Notes under the pieces: generated by a model
The model's input: only the letters and a program-made list of their open reading frames with translations
What the model was told of the DNA's origin: nothing
Database searches by the model: none
Assembly: GCA_963772635.1 (NCBI GenBank)
Contig: CAVYYK010000028.1
Span: 310,001-374,000, forward strand
Source: JAUXFS01 sp963772635
GTDB taxonomy: Bacteria > Pseudomonadota > Alphaproteobacteria > Rhodospirillales > Defluviicoccaceae
Length of the DNA: 64,000 nt
Reading direction: 5' to 3'
Translations under genes and position numbers: made by a program
Shown: positions 57,424 to 64,000 of the stretch, piece after piece
Position numbering within the stretch: the first letter of the stretch is position 1
Layout of the letters: every line of letters starts with the position of its first letter

Positions 57424-59082
57424 TTAGTTCTTTTGTCCCGCCATCCGTTTGGCCAATCGCTGGGCAACGCGTTTCATGGCTGTGGATCGGTCACGAGGAT
57501 CAAGCAGCACATTCAGCACATGGACCTGCTTTGGATCACCAACGGCAAGTTTCAAAGCTTGGACCAAGTCCCCGAACGTGCCCACGCGATGGCCCACGCC
57601 TCCGCCCAACACATCACAAATCTTCTCGTACTGCCATTCATGGATGTCATTGAACGGACCTTCGAGAATTTCCCGTTCCGTCCCATAACCGCGGTTATTC
57701 AGCACCACCACAATGGGGGCCTGCCCATAGCGAATGCAGGTGGACAATTCGGTGCCGGTCATTTGAAATGCGCCGTCACCTACTAACACAAGTGGCCTCA
57801 GTCCGGGATCAGCAAACCCCGCACCGAGAGCGGCCGGGACACTAAATCCCATGGAGGTGTAATAGGCCGGAGACAGGAAATCCGCACTTTTTCGTACACG
57901 CAGATCCGCAGCGGCAAACAGCGACTCCCCGACATCGGCAATCACCACCGTCTTTTCATTTAACAACCCATCCAAATATCCAAACACATTGCGAAGGGTC
58001 ACTGCCGCTTCCGGACCAGGTGGATCAAAACGGACGCTATCGCGTGGCGGGAGCGCTCGTGCAGGAAATGACGGCAAGGGGGAGGCCACCAGGGCTTGGA
58101 TAAAATCTTCAAAACGAACGTCTTCATATTTATGATGCTTGATAGCAATAGAGTCCGCCGTCGCATGAACGGTCCGGCCTGCCGCCAGGAGCGTGGCATG
58201 CGCCTTGACGTCCTCAACATCGGTGAGCAAGGTTCCTAAGGTCAGCAAACAGTCGGCATTTTCCACAAACTCCAGAATTTCTTCCCGCCCCACCAGTCCA
58301 CCATACACCCCGATATTCAATGGATGGTCTTCGCGAAGGACGGACTTCCCCAGCAAGGTCGTGGCGATGGGCACATTCATATGTTCGACCAGTTCGGTCA
58401 ATTGCTCTTGAAGACCGAATCGATGGATTTCGGCGCCGGCCAGAATAACCGGACGCTCGGAACCGGACAGAATGCCGCGAACTTCTGCCACGGCTTCTTT
58501 GAGTGCCGCTGGATCACTCTGGCAGGCCGTGACTGTCGGTGGCTTTGTTGAGGTCACCTGCACGGGAGTCATCACGAGGTCTCGTGGAATTTCCAAATAG
58601 ATGGGCCGCCTGAATTGCATTAACGCCTTCAAGGCCCGGTCAATTTCCCTTTCGGCAGTATGGGGGTCATCCAACACGACGGAAGCCACGGTAATCTTTT
58701 CAAAGACATCGCGTTGGGTCGAGAAATCACGGACCATGTGATGAAGGAAGGAATTATTGACTCGTTCATTCAAACCGGGTGAGCCGGAGATCAACACCAC
58801 CGGCGACCGCTCGGCATATGCACAGGCAACGGCATTGACCATATTCAAACCACCCACGCAATAGGTCACACATGCACCGCCAATCCCATGTATACGTGCA
58901 TAGGCATCCGCCGCAAAGCCCGCACAATCTTCCCGCGTCGTTCCAATGTGCCGGATAGGTGATTCTTCAATAAGCTTAAAGAGCGTCAGCACATAATCGC
59001 CGGGAATCCCGAAAATATGATGCAGACCCAGCTTGTACAAGCGGTCCAGAAGAAGCGTGCCAATGGTGTAAGAGTTATTCAT
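57424..59082 (-). CDS. TPP-dependent 2-oxoacid decarboxylase (pyruvate/indolepyruvate type)
   Basis: This 552-residue enzyme cleaves a 2-oxoacid to CO2 and an aldehyde. The N-terminal TREDCAGFAADAYAR carries the conserved active-site glutamate, and a HH pair follows in FLHHMV. The TPP-binding motif starts GDGAFQMTG and ends LNNRGYG (GDG-x26-NN). The pyruvate decarboxylase/indolepyruvate decarboxylase/ketoacid decarboxylase group all fit; the substrate is not decided. Base use differs clearly from genes left of 57,230. It is intact, unlike the opp genes beside it. Confidence 0.9.
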   Translation of the reverse strand: MNNSYTIGTLLLDRLYKLGLHHIFGIPGDYVLTLFKLIEESPIRHIGTTREDCAGFAADAYARIHGIGGACVTYCVGGLNMVNAVACAYAERSPVVLISGSPGLNERVNNSFLHHMVRDFSTQRDVFEKITVASVVLDDPHTAEREIDRALKALMQFRRPIYLEIPRDLVMTPVQVTSTKPPTVTACQSDPAALKEAVAEVRGILSGSERPVILAGAEIHRFGLQEQLTELVEHMNVPIATTLLGKSVLREDHPLNIGVYGGLVGREEILEFVENADCLLTLGTLLTDVEDVKAHATLLAAGRTVHATADSIAIKHHKYEDVRFEDFIQALVASPLPSFPARALPPRDSVRFDPPGPEAAVTLRNVFGYLDGLLNEKTVVIADVGESLFAAADLRVRKSADFLSPAYYTSMGFSVPAALGAGFADPGLRPLVLVGDGAFQMTGTELSTCIRYGQAPIVVVLNNRGYGTEREILEGPFNDIHEWQYEKICDVLGGGVGHRVGTFGDLVQALKLAVGDPKQVHVLNVLLDPRDRSTAMKRVAQRLAKRMAGQKN

Positions 59083-59492
59083 AATGTATCCATTCTCATG
59101 GTCATTATATCGGATTAAATCCTAATAAAAAGAAGTGGCGCACTAATAACCACCCTCTCATATATCTCAACTGAAAGAAAACCAGGAGGGTACTTGGAAA
59201 AAGTAGATTTCACCATTCAGGAATTGGAAAAATTCGGTGATGACTCGGTGCAAAGCCTAGTAGAGAAATCAAAAAAAGAAATCTCAGGATGCCTAAATTG
59301 TTTCCAGGAAAGGCTCTGAAGAGATAGTGAGCTCGAGCACTTGCGATCAATTGCAAATTATTTGCGAGTGAACTACGTAGGAAAAGGCCACACCAAATCA
59401 TTACGGATTCGTTCAATGCCTAAACAGAAAAATTGGTTTTTTCACACATCGGGAGGTTGAGTAGACCGGAGACGGTTGAGCCGGAGTGTTGA
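59083..59492. other. Intergenic region upstream of the decarboxylase
   Basis: A 410-base spacer. Near the decarboxylase start a minus-strand TATAAT (59109 down to 59104) is a candidate -10 box, 22 bases before the start codon. No good -35 box or terminator was found. The remainder holds only a short, low-quality minus-strand ORF (59210-59416) with no recognisable homology. Confidence 0.45.
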
Positions 59493-60482
59493 TTAAGGAT
59501 ACAGGTGGCACCAGACCTGGTGGCCTTTTTCGGGAGGACCGATTTGAGTCAACTTAGGTTCTACTGTTTTGCAGACATCCATGACTTCCGGACAGCGGGG
59601 ATGGAACCGGCATCCGGCGGGAGGATTTAAGGGCGACGGGACATCGCCGGGAAGGATAATGCGTTTGGGTGGCGCTGTTGGATCGGGAACCGGATTGGCG
59701 GAGAGCAGGGCCTGCGTGTAGGGATGCTTGGGAGTGGCAAAGAGATCTTCAGCAGGGGCGACTTCCGCGAACTTGCCCACATACATGACCGCGATCCGGT
59801 CTGCAAGATATTGCACCACATTGAGATCATGCGTGATGAACAAATAGGAGAGATGAAATTCCTGCTGGAGGTCGCGAAGCAAGTTCAGGATTTGCGCTTG
59901 AATGGACACATCCAGTGCCGATACCGCTTCATCACAGACGATGAATTTTGGATTGAGCGCAAGGGCACGCGCAATGCCCACTCGCTGGCGTTGGCCGCCT
60001 GAGAATTCATGCGGATACCGTGACTGATGTTCCGGCCGCAGCCCCACACGCATGAACAACTGATTCACTTGATCTTGCAGAGTCCTTGCCTTTGGCAATG
60101 TCATGAATTTTGAGCGGTTCGCTCACAATGGCGCCGATCGTCATCCGGGGATTGAGTGAGCTGTACGGATCCTGAAAAATGATCTGCATCCGTCTCCGCG
60201 CCTGCCGCAATTCCTTCGGCGTCAGTGCCAACACATCTCTTCCCTCGAAGGTTACCTGCCCGGCGGTGGGCTCCATCAAGCTCGGAGAATGACTCGTCCC
60301 ACGGTGGTTTTTCCGCAGCCGGACTCGCCCACCAATCCCAATGTCTCACCCTGATCAAGATGGAAGGAGACATCGTCGACCGCTTTGACCCATGCCGACA
60401 CACGGGAAAAGAGCCCGCTCCGAACGGGGAAATATTTTTTCAATCCTGTGACTTGGAGTAATGGATGTCGTGGATTCGGTCA
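59493..60482 (-). CDS. oppF: Oligopeptide ABC transporter ATPase OppF, several frameshifts
   Basis: This is one of the two ATPases of an oligopeptide/dipeptide importer. The Walker A motif GESGCGKTT, the Q-loop QDPYSSLNPR, the signature FSGGQRQRVGIARAL, the Walker B FIVCDEAVSALD and the C-terminal cysteine-rich CRFHPRCPEVMDVCK are all readable, but in at least three frames. Shifts lie near 60465, 60283 and around 60090. The ATG at 60482 is the likely start. An energised transporter would require an intact gene, so sequence errors are more likely than decay. Confidence 0.8.
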
Positions 60483-60557
60483 TCAGTAACAACGAAATTC
60501 TTACAGTGGGATAAAGGATGCTTTTACAACAGAATTGGGCATAAAGATCTGTTCCCA

Positions 60558-61546
60558 TCATGTCTCTTTTTTGTCATACAACCAGCACACGGTTTCATGC
60601 GACTCCCCTACTTGCACCGTGGGCGGGGGCTGAAGAGGACAATGATCCATCACGTCCGGACAGCGTGAGGAAAAATGACACCCTGGCGGATACTGTAAGG
60701 GAGACGGCACCGTTCCCGGAATCGCTTCCAGCCTGGCCTGACGTTCCCCCGGCCGAGGCAGCGATTTTAACAGCGCGCTCGGTGTAGGGATGACTGGGAT
60801 TGCCGGAATAATTCTTTCACGGTTGCCCGTTCGGCAATTTTACTCGCATACATGACAATGACATCCTGAGCAAATTGCGCGACCACTCCCAAATTATGCG
60901 TAATCAGGAGAATGGCCATACCCATATCCTTCTGGAGCGCGGAGAGCAGATCCAGAATTTGCGCTTGTATGGTCACATCCAAGGCCGTGGTCGGTTCGTC
61001 GGCGATCAACAGATCAGGTCGACACGCCAGGGCCATGGCGATCATCACCCGTTGCTTCATCCCGCCCGACATTTCATGAGGGTATTGATCGATCCGGCGC
61101 TCGGGAGCCGAAATGCGGACTTTTTCCAACAAGCCGATCACTTCTTTCCGAATGTCGCGATCCGAGAGGGTGGTATGAATTTTCAGCACTTCGCCGATCT
61201 GATCGCCGATCGACATCACGGGATTCAGCGAAGTCATGGGTTCTTGAAAGACCATGCCGATGGACTTTCCCCGAATCCGGCGCATGTCCTTTTCCGGCAG
61301 ATCCAACAGATTCTGCCCTTTGAAGTGAATCGTGCCGCCAATTACCCGCCCGGGAGAAGAGATCAGTCGCATGATCGATAAGGCCGCCACGGATTTTCCG
61401 CAACCGGACTCTCCCACTAAGGCCAGCGTTTGCCCGCCTTGAATGGAAAAACTCACGTCATCGACGGCTTTGATTTCTCCTTTGTCGGTGAAGAAAGAGG
61501 TCCGGAGGTTGGACACCTGTAAGAGTGGGTGTACGCGAGATTCCAT
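60558..61546 (-). CDS. oppD: Oligopeptide ABC transporter ATPase OppD, frameshifts near the end
   Basis: The first 240 residues are in one frame: Walker A GESGCGKSV, Q-loop QEPMTSLNP, signature MSGGMKQRVMIAMAL, Walker B LLIADEPTTALD. Near 60780-60795 two single-base shifts pass to the conserved tail LPRPGERQARLEAIPG and CHFSSRCPDVMDHC, ending at TGA 60558-60560. The start is directly after the oppC stop. It forms a pair with OppF. Confidence 0.82.
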
Positions 61547-62541
61547 CTACCGGCTTCGCAATTTCGGATTTAAGGCCTCACGCAGGCCTTCTCCAACAAG
61601 ATTAAAGGCCAGCACCACCAGAAAAATTGCCAGACCCGGAATAAAGAATAACCACGGCGCATCAAACACAAACCCTTTGCCATCCGATAAAATATTCCCC
61701 CATGTGGCATAGGGCGGAGGCACTCCAAACCCCAAAAAGCTTAACCCTGACTCCGTCAAAATCGCGGAGGCGACGCCAATCGTGGCAGACACAAATACCG
61801 GTGCCAGGGCATTCGGCACCATATGCCGGAAAATAATCCGGCCCTCGGGTATCCCTAAGGCTTTGGCTGCGGTCACATAGTCCTGCTCACGGATGGATAA
61901 AAACTCCGCCCGCACAAATCGGGCCGTCCCCATCCAACTAAACAATCCAATAATGATCATGATGGTGTAAATGCTCGGCGGGAGCAGAGCCACGGCAGTA
62001 AGAATGAGGAAAAATGTCGGGAAGCACATCATCGCATCGGTAAATCGCATGATCAGCGTATCGACCGTGATAAACCACAATTTCACGTGCCCGTAAAAAC
62101 CGGACAGCCCGCCTAACAAGATGCCAATACCCAGGGAAATTCCGACAGCCACAAATCCAATGGATAAAGACACAAACGAACCCTGGAACATTCGGGCAAA
62201 CACGTCACGTCCCAATTCGTCCGTGCCCATGAGATAGACACCGCCAAACGGCCTGATCCTCCGGAAGGCTATCAGGAGAAGGCACAGACAGCGGGGGAAG
62301 GAATTTATCGGTCAGTCGTACCAGCTTCGGGATCGAACACCACCCACCATTCGGTCAGCACTTTTCCGGCCAACGCCATCAGCAAGAGCAGCACGAGCAC
62401 CCAAAAACCGAAGAGGGCCTGGTAGTCCTTGGTAAAGATGCGAAGAAATTCTTCCCACGGCGTTTCCTGGGGAGCCAGACCTTCCGCATCGAGGGAGGCC
62501 AATCCGGCTTTATGTGGAGTCTCGGCCTTCGCGTGCTTCAT
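61547..62541 (-). CDS. oppC: Oligopeptide ABC transporter permease OppC, one frameshift
   Basis: This inner-membrane permease has an N-terminal helix near residues 45-65 (FWVLVLLLLMALAG) in the first frame. The binding-protein-dependent transport domain (GTDELGRDVFARM, then EAA loop VTAAKALGIPEGRIIFRHMVPN) is in another frame from about 62230. The ATG at 62541 has GGAGG upstream. One shift near 62300 reconciles both parts. Its neighbours are oppB and oppD. Confidence 0.8.
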
Positions 62542-62569
62542 GAAGAAATCGTTCCTCCGGTTCTCCTGA

Positions 62570-63534
62570 TCAATCCAAACGGATCCTCGGATCCACCACC
62601 GCATAGAGAATATCCGAAATCAAGGTGCCCAATAAGGTCAGAACTGCGGCGATAAAATTGAGCGTCATGATAATCGGAAAGTCCCTTGAAAGAATGGCTT
62701 CATAGGCTAACCGTCCCAACCCCGGCCAGGCAAAAATCTGCTCGAAGATCACAGCCCCGCCAATCAACCCCGGGAGCAGAAGGCCGAACATGGTCACAAA
62801 CGGTAATAGAGCATTCCCCAACGCATGGCCATAAATCACGGTATCTTCCTGAAGGCCTTTCGCCCTGGCGGTCCGGACATAATCCTGGCCCAACACTTCC
62901 AACATCTGAGAGCGGACATAGCGAGACAGCACCGCGATCCCTCCGATCGCGGTCATGACGGATGGAATGACCAAATGCCAGATCCGATCCATTGATCTGA
63001 TAGGCGGGCTGCGCATGCTCCATCCCGAAAGTTTTGATACTGATCACCGGAACCCCCAACCATCCCACTACCCACAAAATGGCTAAAAACGACAGGAAAA
63101 ATCCCGGAACCGAAATGAGCGCATACGACGAAAACACGGTCAGCCGGTCATACAGTCCGCCTCGAAAGCACCGCCCCGTAAATCCCGGCAGGAAAGGCCC
63201 ATGTCCACACCAGAATCGTCGCCAGAATAAACAAGGGCAAGGAATTCAGAAACCGATCCCAAATCTTAGGGAGGACCGGCTGGCTATCCTTGAACGACTT
63301 GAATTCCCCCGAAGCCAAGTCCCTTATCCAATAAGCATATTGCATATAGAGCGGATCATCTAAATGAAAAGCCGCGCGAATCTTGGCGATATCTTCCGGT
63401 TTCATCCGGGGATTCATGGGATCCACCTCACTGGGTTCCCCTGGAGCCAGATGAATAAACGAATGGGCCAGAAAGGACACAATGACCAGCAGGACCAACC
63501 GTTGAGCAATATTACGAATAATAAAATTCCACAT
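62570..63534 (-). CDS. oppB: Oligopeptide ABC transporter permease OppB, two frameshifts
   Basis: This permease partner of OppC starts MWNFIIRNIAQRL at 63534 with a transmembrane helix and a periplasmic loop. Two single-base shifts, near 63145 and 63010, connect it to FLSFLAILWVVGWLGVP and to the C-terminal domain with the EAA loop RTARAKGLQEDTVIYGHALGN. The terminus YAVVDPRIRLD is typical for OppB/DppB. Confidence 0.8.
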
Positions 63535-63551
63535 AGCGACCAGCCGTCAGA

Positions 63552-64000
63552 TTATGTCGTCGTTACCGCATCAAGGGAAAATTTCGGCGTGAATTCGAGC
63601 TTCCGCCATTTATGGAAATAAAACGTAATGTCCCCGCTTTTGGTGGGATAAATCTTTTTGAACTGTTCTTTCCCATCCGGCCCTTTTTCGACCAGCACAA
63701 TTTTCTTATCCAAGACCCGCGTACTCAACGGGGCATAGAGGAAGGTATAGGGTTGGTCCTCATGAATCAACCGATGAAGCTCGTGCGTCAATTGCTCTTG
63801 TCGATCTCTATTGTATTCCTGGCGGATCCGGACAATGAGTTCGTCGGCCCGTGGGTTCTTGTACCCCACAAAATTTAATTGTTGCGGACCCGGCCTGACT
63901 GGAATGCCAAATCTGATAGAGATCGGGATCAATGCCCATGCTCCAGCCCAACACAACCGCATCAAAGTCTCCGGTATTCACAAAATCGTTCAGAAACACG
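63552..64000 (-). CDS. Oligopeptide-binding protein (SBP family 5), C-terminal part only
   Basis: The end of a periplasmic substrate-binding protein runs off the window. Readable segments are DFDAVVLGWSMGIDPDLYQIWHSSQ in one frame and QLNFVGYKNPRADELI to the terminus in another, with a shift near 63885. The last domain layout matches SBP family 5. It is the first gene of the SBP-oppB-oppC-oppD-oppF order. Confidence 0.78.

Noticed and set aside
59210..59416. 68-codon minus-strand ORF upstream of the decarboxylase
   Set aside because: No ribosome binding site, odd composition and no recognisable homology.

Overview
The window looks like an assembly from two sources. Positions 1 to about 57,230 are GC-rich with strong G/C third positions. 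They carry genes typical of an alphaproteobacterium, probably Rhodospirillales: mipZ, tamAB, an MlaE/MlaD-type Mce transporter, and the block rlpA, DD-carboxypeptidase, tmk, holB, metG, tatD, MBL hydrolase, mazG. From about 57,230 to the end the DNA is visibly less GC-rich, with different codon use. It carries a TPP-dependent 2-oxoacid decarboxylase and a heavily frameshifted oligopeptide ABC transporter. The boundary lies inside a truncated FAD-oxidoreductase gene and could be a chimeric join or an island edge.

Left part, in order. Positions 156-1390: yjbQ, a small membrane protein and a small unknown. 1407-3677: an acyl-CoA synthetase divergent from an OsmC-family gene. 3884-10161: tamA-tamB, each with one frameshift. 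10295-11296: a higBA toxin-antitoxin module between two copies of the osmC 3' end; with osmC itself this gives three direct repeats that bracket tamAB and higBA. 11427-17977: a Cache/GAF/cyclase-homology sensor, then MlaE, an ABC ATPase lacking every catalytic motif, MlaD, a TPR protein and AlkB; the cyclase-like domain has also lost key catalytic residues. 17989-18078: tRNA-Ser(TGA).

18198-28044 is a five-gene minus-strand operon: TpsB transporter, TpsA exoprotein (decayed), a secreted TPR-CHAT lipoprotein with an intact His/Cys dyad, a CHASE2 adenylate cyclase and a secreted 246-residue protein. A receiver protein and a multi-PAS hybrid kinase diverge from it (28416-32081). This is the best candidate for an undescribed system: an exported adhesin or effector, a caspase-like protease in the envelope and a cAMP sensor in one transcription unit.

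32148-46759 is mostly housekeeping: pcm, envelope and peptidoglycan enzymes, nucleotide, replication and translation genes, mazG and phosphoglucomutase, and a second DD-carboxypeptidase with two SPOR repeats. 46794-56758 runs on the minus strand: a GGCT-like protein, a cysteine hydrolase, the sugar-nucleotide set galU-ugd-phosphomannomutase, then a J-domain membrane protein, a VWA protein, mipZ and a molybdopterin oxidoreductase.

Many genes that should be intact (tmk, tamA, tamB, mlaD, rlpA, the receiver, all opp genes) contain single-base frameshifts. Most are +1 on the left side. This points to residual sequence errors, although tpsA has far more breaks than its neighbours. Coordinates of frameshifted genes span the reconstructed gene.
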